Below, piece after piece: positions 7,382 through 16,768 of a DNA stretch of 64,000 nt. Under the pieces are notes generated by a model. The model searched no databases. It was not told the DNA's origin and saw nothing but the letters and a program-made list of their open reading frames with translations. The translations under genes and the position numbers were made by a program. Position 1 is the first letter of the stretch, and each line of letters starts with the position of its first letter. Source of the DNA: Marivivens sp. (GTDB taxonomy: Bacteria; Pseudomonadota; Alphaproteobacteria; Rhodobacterales; Rhodobacteraceae); assembly GCA_024642115.1 (NCBI GenBank), contig JAHEBU010000001.1:372001-436000 (forward strand), read 5' to 3'.

Positions 7382-9450
7382 CGTCGCCCCTCGCGCAGCC
7401 ACGCCCCCACGATCAGCAATGCCGCCAGCAGCAGGAACGCCCAAGCGGGCAGGACAGGCGTGACGGTGACATCTGCCGTGCGGTATGCCCCACGCGGGGT
7501 GATCCCGATCCAGCCGCGCCCGATGGCGGGGCGGCCGGGCCGAACCTCGCGCAGCTGGGGGGTGCCGTCCGACAGGGCGAGCGACCCGCCATTCGTCGGC
7601 GCGACCACAGGGGCCAGCACGTCCGCCGTGGCGATCGTCTGCTCAAACTCGCGCGGTGCTGCCGGGCCAAGGGCGATGACCGTCTCCTTGTCACCATTTT
7701 TCAGCCGATACAGCCCCACCTCGGGCGCGTTCCAGAGCGTTTCGAACCGGCCGGGGCTGACCTGATCGAGCGTGAGCGTGGTGTCGGTCCCGTCCGGCCC
7801 GGTCACGGTCACATCGGGCACGGTGTCGCCCAGCGTGCGGCGGATGATGCGCATGGTCTGCCCCGTGGGTTCGACCCAAAGCGCCTCTTCCTCAAGTTCG
7901 GGTTCCTTCATCATCCAATGGGCGAGGCGACGGAGCAGTTCAAGTTGTGGACCGCCCCCTTCGTACCCGCGATCCCAGAGCCATGCCTGATCCGAGTTCA
8001 GCAGCGCCACCCGCCCTTGGCCCACCCGGTTCAGCACCAGCAGCGGCAGGTTTTCCGGCCCGCTCATCACCGTGGTTGACCCCGGCACGGGCGTCGTTTC
8101 GATCAGCCGGAACCAGCGCCCCCAACCCGGGGTGCCGTCAGCCGTAGCGGGCGAGAAGGATTCGAGTCCCTCTGTCACCGGATGCCGTTGGCCGATGTCG
8201 GTCAGTTCGGGTTTGAACCCCTGTTCAATCACCCGCGCCGTCGGCCCGCCCGGCAGGATGTCGCCAAGGGGCGAGCGATAGATGCTTTCCGCGCCGCCAT
8301 ATTCGGGACCCGATGAAATCAGCAGTGCGCCCCCCTCTTCGACATAATTGCGAATGTTTTCAAGGTAGGCGTTGGGCAGGATGCCACGCCGTTTGTAGGT
8401 GTCAAAGATGATGAGGTCGAAATCCTTGATCTTTTCCAGGAACAGTTCGCGCGTGGGAAAGGCGATGAGCGACAGCTCCTCGACCGGGACGCCGTCCTGT
8501 TTTTCGGGGGGCCGCAGGATGGTGAAGTGGACGAGGTCCACCGCCGCATCGGATTTAAGAAGGTTGCGCCAGGTCCGTTCACCGGGGTTGGGTTCGCCCG
8601 ACACCAGCAGGACGCGCAGCCGGTCCCGCACGCCGTTGATTTGCACGACAGCCGCGTTGTTGCGCCCGGTCAGTTCGCCCGCCAGCGTGGGCGTTTCGAA
8701 TTGCAGGACGTTCATGCCGCCGTGGGGGAGTGTGACGGGCAGTTGAATGTCCTGCCCTACCGCCACGTCGAAATTCATCGGTGCGCCGCCGTCGATGGCG
8801 ATGGACAGCGGCACGGCACCGGTCGAGGCAGGGGCTTTGCCCTGATCCTCGATCCTGAGCGTCAGCGTGACGGGTTCGCCGAGGATGGCAAAGGCCGGGG
8901 CGTTGGAAACGGTCAGCCTGCGGTCCCAGTCATCGGGATGCCCAGTCAGCAGGATATTGAGCGGAGCGGGCAGGTTGGGCGGTGCGGCCTCGATATCATG
9001 GACCCGCCCGTCGGTGATCATGACCATGCCAGCCACGCGGCCCAGCGGTTCCTCGGCCAATGCTTCGGACAGGGCGGTCATCGCGCGGGTTCCCGCGTCG
9101 CCTTCGCCGTCTGGCACATCAATAACGCGCAGTTCGGTGTTGGGTCGGGCGGCGACCTGCGCCCTGAGCGCGGCCAGCGCCGCGTCAGTCTGTTCGGTCC
9201 GGTCAGCGATGCGCTGACTGGCGGACTGGTCCACCACGGCGACGATGATGTCAGACAGCGGCTGCCGCTCTTCTTCTTGCACAGACGGATTGGCGATGGC
9301 TGCCAGCAGCGCCAGCGCCGCCAGCCCGCGCAGCCACCAGCCCGCCAACCTGCGCCAGATGGCCAGCCCAAGGCCAAGAGCGGCCAGAACAGCCGCCGCA
9401 TACAGCAGCACCATCGGCACCAGCGGATCGAGGATCAGCGATCCGGTCAT
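7378..9450 (-). CDS. Membrane-anchored glutamine-amidotransferase-like protein of the MoxR operon
   Basis: A 690-residue protein and the last gene of the MoxR operon. Two N-terminal membrane helices lie near residues 13-32 and 39-56. A VWA-like segment begins VVDQSASQRIAD (about 72-83). Ig-like/CARDB-like beta regions follow, then a class I glutamine amidotransferase-like fold (about 250-480), and a C-terminal helix near 665-684. No obvious catalytic Cys of a true amidotransferase is seen, so this domain is probably structural. Members with this layout occur with MoxR, DUF58 and DUF4159 proteins and are thought to act in envelope assembly. The ATG overlaps the upstream stop by 4 bases (ATGA). 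Confidence 0.75.
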   Translation of the reverse strand: MTGSLILDPLVPMVLLYAAAVLAALGLGLAIWRRLAGWWLRGLAALALLAAIANPSVQEEERQPLSDIIVAVVDQSASQRIADRTEQTDAALAALRAQVAARPNTELRVIDVPDGEGDAGTRAMTALSEALAEEPLGRVAGMVMITDGRVHDIEAAPPNLPAPLNILLTGHPDDWDRRLTVSNAPAFAILGEPVTLTLRIEDQGKAPASTGAVPLSIAIDGGAPMNFDVAVGQDIQLPVTLPHGGMNVLQFETPTLAGELTGRNNAAVVQINGVRDRLRVLLVSGEPNPGERTWRNLLKSDAAVDLVHFTILRPPEKQDGVPVEELSLIAFPTRELFLEKIKDFDLIIFDTYKRRGILPNAYLENIRNYVEEGGALLISSGPEYGGAESIYRSPLGDILPGGPTARVIEQGFKPELTDIGQRHPVTEGLESFSPATADGTPGWGRWFRLIETTPVPGSTTVMSGPENLPLLVLNRVGQGRVALLNSDQAWLWDRGYEGGGPQLELLRRLAHWMMKEPELEEEALWVEPTGQTMRIIRRTLGDTVPDVTVTGPDGTDTTLTLDQVSPGRFETLWNAPEVGLYRLKNGDKETVIALGPAAPREFEQTIATADVLAPVVAPTNGGSLALSDGTPQLREVRPGRPAIGRGWIGITPRGAYRTADVTVTPVLPAWAFLLLAALLIVGAWLREGRR

Positions 9451-12227
9451 TGCCCCAGCCTTTCCAGCAGCGCAGGCACATGGACCTGATCGGATTTGTA
9501 GTTGCCCGTCAGCACATACATCATGAGGTTCACACCGAACCGCATGGCGATTTCCCGCTGCCGTTCGCCCGCCATTCCACGCCCGACCGGGAACATGCGG
9601 TTGCCGTTCTGGTCGGTGGCCCAGGCCGCCGCCCAGTCGTTGCCGCCGATGACTACCGGCGTCACCCCGTCATTGAGGTTGCGAAACGGCATCCCGTCGG
9701 CCTGAACGGCATCGGGCGGAGCGGCTTCGACCCACACGTCGCGGCTGTCATACCGCCCCGGAAAATCCTGAAGCAGGTAAAAGCTGCGGGTCAGCACATG
9801 GTCCGCAGGGACCGGTTCAATGGGCGGAATATCAAGGCCCGCGGCGATGGCCTGAAGCTTGCGCCCTTCGGGGCTGGCCGAGCCGAAGGTGGCCGTGTCC
9901 GCATCCCGCGTATCAAACAGGATCATGCCCCCAGTCCGCAGATAGCGGTTCAGTTTCGCATAGGCATCGCGGCTGGGCATCGCTTGGGTCGCCGTGATCG
10001 GCCAGTAAAGAAAGGGGAAGAACGCCAGTTCGTCAGTCTCGATATTCACCCCCAGCGGCACCCCCGGTTCGATCGAGGTCCGCTGGAAAAGCGTGGAGGA
10101 CAGCCCGTAAAGCCCCGCCTGCGCGATGTCGTCTACCCCCTGATCCCCGGTCAGGACGTGGCCCATGACCATCTGCGTCGTGGCCCGCAGCGCGAAGGCA
10201 TCGGCGTTGGGATCGGGCGCGGTTTCCTGAGCAAAGCCCGTTTGCGGCAAAGCCATCAGACCCAGCAGAAGTAGCGCCGCCACCTCGGCCCGGGGACCAC
10301 GCAGCCGCCCCGAAAGCGCCAGCGAGGCGATGATATCAAGCAGGAGCAGGCAGAGTGCTGCGCCCAGCAGCCACCCCTTGAGCACCGTTTCGCGCACCGT
10401 ATTCATCCCTTCGACCACGATCCTCGACGGCCAAGCGGCGGGCGCGAGCGTGGTATCTGGCCGGATCACGTTGACGGCGATCCGGTTCTTCTCTCCGGCA
10501 TATAGTCCTGGCGGCAGGCCGGGTCCGGCGATGCCCGTCGCCAGCGCCTCGCCCGCCACGCCGGGTTGGGTGTCGGCGGTGTTGAGCGCCCCGTAGGCGT
10601 CGAGCATGTCTTCGGGTTGCCAGACGGTGCCTGCCAGATCCTCGGGCGTGGGGGACACGGGCCGGGTGGACACGGCCAGACGTTCCAGCATCTGCACGAA
10701 CAGGCCGGACAGCGGCAGGGTGGACCATTCGGCGTTGGCGGTGACGTGGAACAGGACGATCTGACCCTGCCCTTCGATCTTGCGCGTGACCAGCGGCGTG
10801 CCGTCGGCCAGTTGGGCGATGACCCGGTCGGCAAGGGTTGGATCGGGTTGGGCCATGACCTGGCTCGATACTGTTACATCTGCGGGAATGGCGAGGCCAA
10901 AGAAGGGCGAGGTGTCGGCGAAGGGGGCCAGCGTTTTCGGCTCGCCCCAGCTCATGGCCCCACCCACGCTGCGCCCGCCTTGGCGCAGGCGGACGGGCAT
11001 CAGCGGGTCCTCGGTCGTGCGGGAGATGTCGGAGGCAGCCATGCGGGGACCTGCAAAGCGCAACAGCATCCCGCCTTTATCCACCCAGTCGAGCATCGCC
11101 TGATCTTCGCCCGCGGCAAGGCTGGCTACATCGGCCAGAACGATCACGTCGGGATTGGCCTGAAGGATGTCCGTCACGGTGCCGTCGATCAGATCGGCAT
11201 TGGGGGCCAAGGCTTCGTGCAGGTAATAGAGCGGGGAGAGCAGTTGCAGCCCCTCGCGGTCGTCCCGCCCGGCGATCAGCGCGATTTCCCGCCGTTTGAG
11301 CGCGTCGTCGGTCAGGCTGACCGCCGCTGCCGACCGCACGCCTGGCAGTTCGAACCGGGTGATCCGGTTGCGCAGTTCGGGGGGCAAGTCAAAGGTCGCC
11401 GTCCCGTCCGCGCTGCCCGCGTCAAAGGTGAGCGGCGCTGTGGCCAGTTGCCGTTCGATCCCGCCGGGGTCCAGCCCGATGGCCGCGACCGACAGTTCAG
11501 CGGCGGGGCCGGTGGGGGTGCGCACGGCGCTGATCCCGACCTTGCCATCGGCAAAGCTGGCGGGTTTCAGGCCAATGGTGGCTCGCGGCGACTGAAACAC
11601 GGTGACCGTGCCGTGCTGTTCAAGAGCGGAGAGAAGGCTGTCGCGGCTGTCGCGGGCCAGCCCGTCGGAGAGCCAGAAGGTGTCGAAATCACCCGTTTGC
11701 GCGTCGGCCCAAGTGGTCAGTGCTGCCGGGTCGGGGTCCCAGGGTTTGGGGGTCAGGTTTGGCAGTCGCACGGCCGCTGCATCGGCGGCGATGAAGGTGA
11801 CAGGTCCCTCGCCCAGATCGGTAAGCGTGGTGACGGCGACGGTGCGCCCCATCCGCCCAGCCTCGGCCAAAAGCCCCGCGATCCGGTCGCGCCGCGATTG
11901 CCAGTCACGCGCGTCGGCCCACGTCCCGTCGGCCACGATCAAGAGCGGGCCGGTGCCGGTGCGCTGGGTCTGCGGGTTCAGGACGGGGCCGGCAAAGCCG
12001 ATGATGACCGCCGCGACGGCCAGCATCCGCAGGAGCAAAAGCCACCACGGCGTGCGGTCAGTCTGGGTTTCATCGTCGATGAGGCCCAACAGCAGCGCCA
12101 CGCCGGGGAACCGACGCCGGATCGGCGCGGGCGGCACAGCGCGCAGGATGATCCAGAGCACTGGAAGGGCGATCAGGCCAAGCAGAAGGCCGGGGGCTGC
12201 AAAGCCCAAGGGACCAAGCATGAACAT
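9447..12227 (-). CDS. DUF4159 protein with BatA-like N-terminal domain
   Basis: A 926-residue membrane protein. The N-terminus has paired hydrophobic helices (about 13-31 and 63-83), like the BatA/aerotolerance-regulator N-terminal domain. A VWA-like region follows, starting LLIVADGTWADARDW. Another membrane helix lies near 625-645, and the C-terminal 210 residues form the DUF4159 domain, with FPFLYWPI and MILFDTRD segments. In the known family these proteins accompany MoxR ATPases and are implicated in envelope or periplasmic protein maturation. The start is the ATG at 12227 with GAGG upstream; the next ATG, two codons later, is possible. It overlaps the next gene by 4 bases. Confidence 0.8.
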   Translation of the reverse strand: MFMLGPLGFAAPGLLLGLIALPVLWIILRAVPPAPIRRRFPGVALLLGLIDDETQTDRTPWWLLLLRMLAVAAVIIGFAGPVLNPQTQRTGTGPLLIVADGTWADARDWQSRRDRIAGLLAEAGRMGRTVAVTTLTDLGEGPVTFIAADAAAVRLPNLTPKPWDPDPAALTTWADAQTGDFDTFWLSDGLARDSRDSLLSALEQHGTVTVFQSPRATIGLKPASFADGKVGISAVRTPTGPAAELSVAAIGLDPGGIERQLATAPLTFDAGSADGTATFDLPPELRNRITRFELPGVRSAAAVSLTDDALKRREIALIAGRDDREGLQLLSPLYYLHEALAPNADLIDGTVTDILQANPDVIVLADVASLAAGEDQAMLDWVDKGGMLLRFAGPRMAASDISRTTEDPLMPVRLRQGGRSVGGAMSWGEPKTLAPFADTSPFFGLAIPADVTVSSQVMAQPDPTLADRVIAQLADGTPLVTRKIEGQGQIVLFHVTANAEWSTLPLSGLFVQMLERLAVSTRPVSPTPEDLAGTVWQPEDMLDAYGALNTADTQPGVAGEALATGIAGPGLPPGLYAGEKNRIAVNVIRPDTTLAPAAWPSRIVVEGMNTVRETVLKGWLLGAALCLLLLDIIASLALSGRLRGPRAEVAALLLLGLMALPQTGFAQETAPDPNADAFALRATTQMVMGHVLTGDQGVDDIAQAGLYGLSSTLFQRTSIEPGVPLGVNIETDELAFFPFLYWPITATQAMPSRDAYAKLNRYLRTGGMILFDTRDADTATFGSASPEGRKLQAIAAGLDIPPIEPVPADHVLTRSFYLLQDFPGRYDSRDVWVEAAPPDAVQADGMPFRNLNDGVTPVVIGGNDWAAAWATDQNGNRMFPVGRGMAGERQREIAMRFGVNLMMYVLTGNYKSDQVHVPALLERLGQ

Positions 12228-12251
12228 CAGGTGCAGCGCCTCGTGGTGAGG

Positions 12252-12312
12252 ACGAGGGGGGCTGTCTGCCCCCCGCTACGCTCCCCCCGAGAGTTGTTAT
12301 TGCAAGGTGAAC
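12252..12312 (-). repeat. Intergenic repeat, copy A of the CTTCACC/ATAACAACTCC family
   Basis: Read on the minus strand, this gives TTCACCTTGC, AATAACAACTC and then a GGGGGGAGCGTAGCGG tract. It closely matches 40366-40426 on the plus strand over about 55 bases, and its 5' half matches copies near 19338-19375 and 31459-31498. It sits between the DUF58 and DUF4159 genes of the MoxR operon. Confidence 0.75.
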
Positions 12313-12333
12313 GGAGTTTGGGGGAGGGCCGGG

Positions 12334-13206
12334 TCATACCTTGCGCTCCAAAGCACCGTAGAGCCACAGCAGGGCGGTAGAGGCAGACGTCCCGGTGTGG
12401 TGTGTGCTGAACTGCCAGCCGGTCGTGCGGGCCAGATGCGCCAGCCGGTCTTTACGTTCGGCCAGACGGTCGAGGTAGCGATGTTTGAGGTCGCCCGCCT
12501 TGAGCGTTTCGTGCCGCAGCGTGCCGGACATGGATTCAAAAATCGTGCGCCCATCGAAGGGGAACGCTTCCTCTTGCGGGTCGAGGATCTGGAGGAGCGC
12601 GCCGCGCACGCCCCGGTCGGCGGCCCGCAGCAGCGCATCTTCGACAGGAGCCATGTCGCCGAGGAAATCCGACACGAACAGGGCGCGGGAATGCGGCAGC
12701 ATCCCCTGGGTTTCCGGGCTGCCGTAGTCGAGGCTGTCGTCCTGGCTGAGCAGGTTGGCCATCTGCATGATCTGCGCCTCGCCCCGGCGCGGTGGCAACC
12801 GCAGGCCGGTCAGACCGACTCGTTCGCCGCCCCGGATGAGCAGGATCGCGGTGGCCAGCGCCAGCGTCCGGGCGCGGGTGCCTTTGGTGGGCAGGTCCTT
12901 GTCAGACGAAAACGTCATCGACGCCGCCTGATCGACCCAGAGGATCACCGACTGGGCGATCTGCCATTCCTTGTCCTGCACGAATTGCCCATCGGACCGC
13001 CCGGACCGCCGCCAGTCGATGCTGCGCACCTCGTCATGGCTTTGCGCGGGCCGGTATTGCCAGAACGTATCGCCAAGCCCCGCCCGCCGCCGCCCGTGGT
13101 CACCCAGCAGAACGGTCGTGGCAAGGTGCTCTGCCTCGGCCAGAAGGGCGGGCAATGGCGACGCAAGCGATTCAGCCTGCGCCCTGAGGGCGGCGGGTGT
13201 GGTCAC
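12334..13206 (-). CDS. DUF58 domain-containing protein
   Basis: A 290-residue DUF58 protein (VWA-like fold), the usual partner of MoxR AAA+ ATPases. The family signature IDWRRSGR is at residues 63-70, and a VWA-like strand VILWVDQAAS follows. There are no membrane helices, so it should be cytoplasmic or membrane-associated through partners. The GTG at 13206 is chosen as start because it overlaps the moxR stop (GTGA) and leaves the conserved domain intact; longer in-frame readings lie wholly within moxR. A repeat-containing 106-bp gap separates it from the DUF4159 gene. Confidence 0.85.
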   Translation of the reverse strand: MTTPAALRAQAESLASPLPALLAEAEHLATTVLLGDHGRRRAGLGDTFWQYRPAQSHDEVRSIDWRRSGRSDGQFVQDKEWQIAQSVILWVDQAASMTFSSDKDLPTKGTRARTLALATAILLIRGGERVGLTGLRLPPRRGEAQIMQMANLLSQDDSLDYGSPETQGMLPHSRALFVSDFLGDMAPVEDALLRAADRGVRGALLQILDPQEEAFPFDGRTIFESMSGTLRHETLKAGDLKHRYLDRLAERKDRLAHLARTTGWQFSTHHTGTSASTALLWLYGALERKV

Positions 13207-14207
13207 GCGGCGGCCTCGACCCGGGTGATCTGGGCTGCGACCGTGTCGATCAGGGCGGGCAGCGATTGCCCCCGCGCCCGCGCGGCAAAGCTGAGCGCCA
13301 TCCGGTGCGTCAGAACCGGCCCGGCCATCCGCCGCACATCCTCGGGCGAGGGAGACAGGCGGCCCTGCATCAGCGCCTCGGCCCGGACGGTCAGCATCAG
13401 CGCCTGGGCGGCGCGGGGGCCGGGACCCCAACTGACGTTTTCGCGCACGATCTGCGGCGCGTCGCTGTCGGGGCGGCAGGCGCGGACGAGGTCAAGAATC
13501 ATTTCGACGATGTTCTCGCCCACGGGCATCCGCCTCAGCAGGGTTTGCGCCCCCAGCAGTTCGCCCGCCGTAAAGATTTCGGAGGCTTGCGCGTCCATCG
13601 TTCCGGTGGTGGCAAGCAGAATATCCCGTTCGGTCGCACGAGTGGGATACGGCACGTCGATCTGTACGAGGAACCGGTCAAGCTGCGCCTCTGGCAGGGG
13701 GTAGGTTCCCTCTTGTTCGATCGGATTCTGCGTGGCCAGAACGTGGAACGGCACCCCCAGTTTGCGGTGCTGCCCGGCGATGGTGACCTCTTTTTCCTGC
13801 ATGGCTTGGAGCAGGGCGGATTGGGTGCGGGGGCTGGCGCGGTTGATTTCGTCCGCCATCAGAAGCTGGCAGAACACCGGCCCTTCGATAAAGCGGAACG
13901 ACCGGGTGCCGTCGGCGGCAGTTTCAAGCACTTCGGACCCCAGGATATCGGCGGGCATCAGGTCGGGCGTAAACTGGATGCGGTTTCCCCGCAGGCCCAT
14001 GACCGTGGACAGGGTGTCCACCAGCCGGGTCTTGCCCAGCCCCGGAAGGCCGATAAGCAGGGCGTGTCCGCCCGACACCAAGGCGGCCAGTGTCAGGTCA
14101 ACAACCCGGTCCTGCCCGATGAAGCGGTTGGCGATGCTGGTCCGCGCCTGCCCCAGCTTTTCGCCAAGGGATTCGATTTGCGCCACCAGATCGTCGGGTC
14201 CTGCCAT
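13203..14207 (-). CDS. MoxR family AAA+ ATPase
   Basis: A 334-residue MoxR-type AAA+ ATPase, first gene of a four-gene operon (MoxR, DUF58, DUF4159, amidotransferase-like). The Walker A motif GLPGLGKT is at residues 53-60 and the Walker B motif LLMADE at 115-120, followed by INRASPRTQSALLQAM. Sensor 1 is in VLATQNPIEQEGTYPLPEAQ. MoxR ATPases act as chaperone-like activators for partner VWA proteins, here probably the DUF58 and DUF4159 products. The ATG at 14207 follows CAGGAGACAGG. The 3' end overlaps the DUF58 start by 4 bases. Confidence 0.92.
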   Translation of the reverse strand: MAGPDDLVAQIESLGEKLGQARTSIANRFIGQDRVVDLTLAALVSGGHALLIGLPGLGKTRLVDTLSTVMGLRGNRIQFTPDLMPADILGSEVLETAADGTRSFRFIEGPVFCQLLMADEINRASPRTQSALLQAMQEKEVTIAGQHRKLGVPFHVLATQNPIEQEGTYPLPEAQLDRFLVQIDVPYPTRATERDILLATTGTMDAQASEIFTAGELLGAQTLLRRMPVGENIVEMILDLVRACRPDSDAPQIVRENVSWGPGPRAAQALMLTVRAEALMQGRLSPSPEDVRRMAGPVLTHRMALSFAARARGQSLPALIDTVAAQITRVEAAA

Positions 14208-14319
14208 GTCCTGTCTCCTGCTACGGTCGGTTGCTGCCATTGCTACAGATATACCGGCCAAGCCCAATGGCAAAAACACTGCGCAGCACAGGATCGTGAC
14301 CGTCGGGTGGAAAATTTGC

Positions 14320-15054
14320 CTAAAGTGTGCCGGAGCTGGCCATTCGGACGGCGGAAACCAAGTCTGTCACATCTGGATCGTCTATGCCGAGCGCGCAGAG
14401 CTGCCGGTCGATCTTTTCCAGATAGTCGCGGCTGGAGCCGAGGAAGCCTGTGCCTGACGCGATCAGTCTGACCTGTTGGTCAAAGGTGAGTTCAGGGTGG
14501 ATCGGGTCGGCAGAGTGATCGGCCAGAAAGGCCAGGACGGTTTGCGGCGATCCGTCGGTCAGGGCCGGGACCATGACAGGCAGGTAGCACGGGGCGATCA
14601 TTTCGCGCTGCCAAAGACGTTCGGTCTCGGCTTCGATCCGCGCCGCCTCGATCCGAAAGGCGAGCCCGGCGCAGCCCGTCCCGTTCGCAGCCTGATCCAG
14701 CGCCGCCATCAGCCCCGGCCGGTCCGGCGTGCCGCGCCCGCCGTGGGTGTCATAGAGGATAAAGCGCCGGGCGTGGCCGGGCAGATGGGCGCGTCGCACT
14801 TCGGCAAAATGAAAGCCGGGGTCGGACATGAGCGAACCGTAGGCGAACACCCACAGGTCCCCATCAGGCAAGGATGAGAGGAAGGCGCGCCGTCCTGACT
14901 CGCGCTCGGCATCCGAGTACCACCAATCCTTTTCCAGCCCGAGCTGATCCATCATTTCGGCAAGCGCGGTCAGGTCGAGAGTGCGAAAAAATGATCCCGC
15001 GGGGTCGGTGATCCTGTCGCGCAGTTCGGGATGATGGGCAAACGGGTCGGTCAT
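14320..15054 (-). CDS. ChaC-type gamma-glutamylcyclotransferase
   Basis: A 244-residue protein of the ChaC family, which releases 5-oxoproline from gamma-glutamyl peptides such as glutathione. The substrate-binding motif VFAYGSLM is at 69-76, and the likely catalytic Glu151 is in LWQRE (147-151). The N-terminal extension of about 65 residues before the motif is common in bacterial members. It is cytoplasmic, with no signal peptide. It is transcribed alone and divergently from the DUF1285 gene. Glutathione is the likely substrate by family knowledge only. Confidence 0.85.
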   Translation of the reverse strand: MTDPFAHHPELRDRITDPAGSFFRTLDLTALAEMMDQLGLEKDWWYSDAERESGRRAFLSSLPDGDLWVFAYGSLMSDPGFHFAEVRRAHLPGHARRFILYDTHGGRGTPDRPGLMAALDQAANGTGCAGLAFRIEAARIEAETERLWQREMIAPCYLPVMVPALTDGSPQTVLAFLADHSADPIHPELTFDQQVRLIASGTGFLGSSRDYLEKIDRQLCALGIDDPDVTDLVSAVRMASSGTL

Positions 15055-15142
15055 GGGAGAACACTAGCCGACTGCCGTGCGCCAACAAGTGAAACCGGAC
15101 GGCCGGTCTGTTCGCGGTGGCAGACCGTGCTATCCTCGGGTC

Positions 15143-15724
15143 ATGACCGATGATCCCAAGACCCCGCCGCCCAGCGCCGAATCGCTCGCCTCGTCCGCCC
15201 GCAAGGCAGGCGCCAAGGGGCCGCCCCCTGTTCATCTCTGGAACCCGCCGTTCTGCGGCGACATCGACATGCGCATCGCCCGGGACGGGACCTGGTTCTA
15301 TCTGGGCACTCCGATTGGCCGCAAGGAACTGGTCAAGCTGTTCGCAGGGGTAATCAGAAGAGATGGAGAGGACTATTTCCTTGTGACCCCGGTGGAAAAG
15401 GTCGGCATCTTGGTCGAGGATGCCCCCTTTGTGGCCGTCGATTTCAACCGGGTGGCGGACGGGCTGGAATTCGTGACCAATGTCGAGGACCGCGTCGTGG
15501 CAGGCCCCGATCATCCAATCCGTGTGGTCCGCGACCCGGTCAGCGGGGAACCCAGCCCCTATGTCCTGATCCGCCGCAACCTGGAGGCGCTGATCGACCG
15601 CAAGTCGTTCTATCGCCTTGTCGATCTGGGCGAAGTGGACGACGTCGGCGGGGTGGCGTGGTTCGGCGTTCGCTCGCAGGGCGACTTTTTCCCGATCATC
15701 CCGGCGGCGGAGTTGCAGGGCTGA
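15143..15724 (+). CDS. DUF1285 domain-containing protein
   Basis: A 193-residue cytoplasmic protein. The DUF1285 core includes PPVHLWNPPFCGDIDMRI (28-45), RDGTWFYLGTPIGR (47-60) and VTPVEKVGILVED. The family is widespread in Alphaproteobacteria and its function is not known. The ATG at 15143 is taken because the preceding 22 in-frame codons are compositionally unlike the protein. It sits between divergent ChaC and convergent DMT transporter genes, with only 19 bp to the latter's stop. Confidence 0.8.
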   Translation: MTDDPKTPPPSAESLASSARKAGAKGPPPVHLWNPPFCGDIDMRIARDGTWFYLGTPIGRKELVKLFAGVIRRDGEDYFLVTPVEKVGILVEDAPFVAVDFNRVADGLEFVTNVEDRVVAGPDHPIRVVRDPVSGEPSPYVLIRRNLEALIDRKSFYRLVDLGEVDDVGGVAWFGVRSQGDFFPIIPAAELQG

Positions 15725-15743
15725 CCGCCCCAAGACTTTTGCC

Positions 15744-16646
15744 CTAGCGCTGCGCCAGCACTACGCCAAGCGCCACAATGGCGGCTCCGATGGCCTGCGG
15801 CCAGCTCCATGCCCCGCCCAGCGCAAGCAGGATCATCATGACGTAGAACGGGGCGATATTGATGTGAAAGGCGGCGACCGCCACCCCCAGCCGCCCGACC
15901 GAAGCAATCCACAGGAATTGCGACAAGGCCATTGCGCCCACCCCGTAGATGGCCAGCAACTCCAGCGACTTTGGATCAAACGGGTGGACCGGGGCAGGCA
16001 CCCATCCCGCCAGATAGCCCACCACAAAGGCCGTCCCCGTCACCAGCAATCCCCCGGCCAGACCTATGGTCGTGCGCCCGACCGTGCTCAGATCGGGAAA
16101 ATCGCGCACCGTCATGAAGCTGCCCCATGCAAACAGGATGCACGCCGCGACCGCCGCCAGCGCCCCCAGACCCAATTGCGGCGACGGTGCCTGCCCCACG
16201 GCCACGACGCCCCCCACGACCGAGGCCAAAAGGCCAAGCCCGAAGGCCAGCGTCAACCTGCGCCCGGCATAAACCAGTTCAATCAGCGCCCCTGCCAGTG
16301 GGCTGCAGGCCGCGATGACCGCTACCGTCACCGGATCGGTCAGCGACTGGGCGAGGATCATCAGATACGCTCCACCGCCAAAGGCGATACTGCCGACAAA
16401 GGTGCCGCGTCCCCAGCGGGCAGTCCTGACCGCCCGTGTCCCGTCCAGCACCAGCCAGACCGGCACGAGAATGGCCAGCGCCATGAGGAACCGCCCCGTG
16501 ACCAACGCCAGCGGCGACCATGTGTCCAGCAGCACCTCGGCCGCCGGAAAGCCCGCCGCCCAGACCACCATCGACCCGATCCCGGCCAGATTGCCGGTCA
16601 GGATCGACTGCGTCGCGGCGGGACTGCGGGGCTGCAAGGACGTCAT
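15744..16646 (-). CDS. EamA-type DMT superfamily transporter
   Basis: A 300-residue inner-membrane protein with about ten hydrophobic helices in two EamA halves. The first half includes GIGSMVVWAAGFPAAEVLL (22-40) and the second ACILFAWGSFMTV. It should export or import a small metabolite by the drug/metabolite transporter mechanism; the substrate cannot be read from sequence. The ATG at 16646 has only a weak ribosome site. It is divergent from the hydroxypyruvate isomerase-like gene, with about 120 bp between. Confidence 0.85.
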   Translation of the reverse strand: MTSLQPRSPAATQSILTGNLAGIGSMVVWAAGFPAAEVLLDTWSPLALVTGRFLMALAILVPVWLVLDGTRAVRTARWGRGTFVGSIAFGGGAYLMILAQSLTDPVTVAVIAACSPLAGALIELVYAGRRLTLAFGLGLLASVVGGVVAVGQAPSPQLGLGALAAVAACILFAWGSFMTVRDFPDLSTVGRTTIGLAGGLLVTGTAFVVGYLAGWVPAPVHPFDPKSLELLAIYGVGAMALSQFLWIASVGRLGVAVAAFHINIAPFYVMMILLALGGAWSWPQAIGAAIVALGVVLAQR

Positions 16647-16768
16647 GGCCGCAGTTGTCCTGCGGCATGCCGCTCACGTCTTGCCTGCTGCCGACCGACG
16701 AGCAGGTCGCTTTCGCCCTCTTGGGCGGCGAGCCTGGATGCGTTACGACACCCAAAAGGACATCCGCC

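Noticed and set aside
10566-12380. 604-codon plus-strand ORF opposite the DUF4159 gene
   Set aside because: Antisense shadow caused by high GC codon bias; the minus-strand gene has clear domains and a coupled start.
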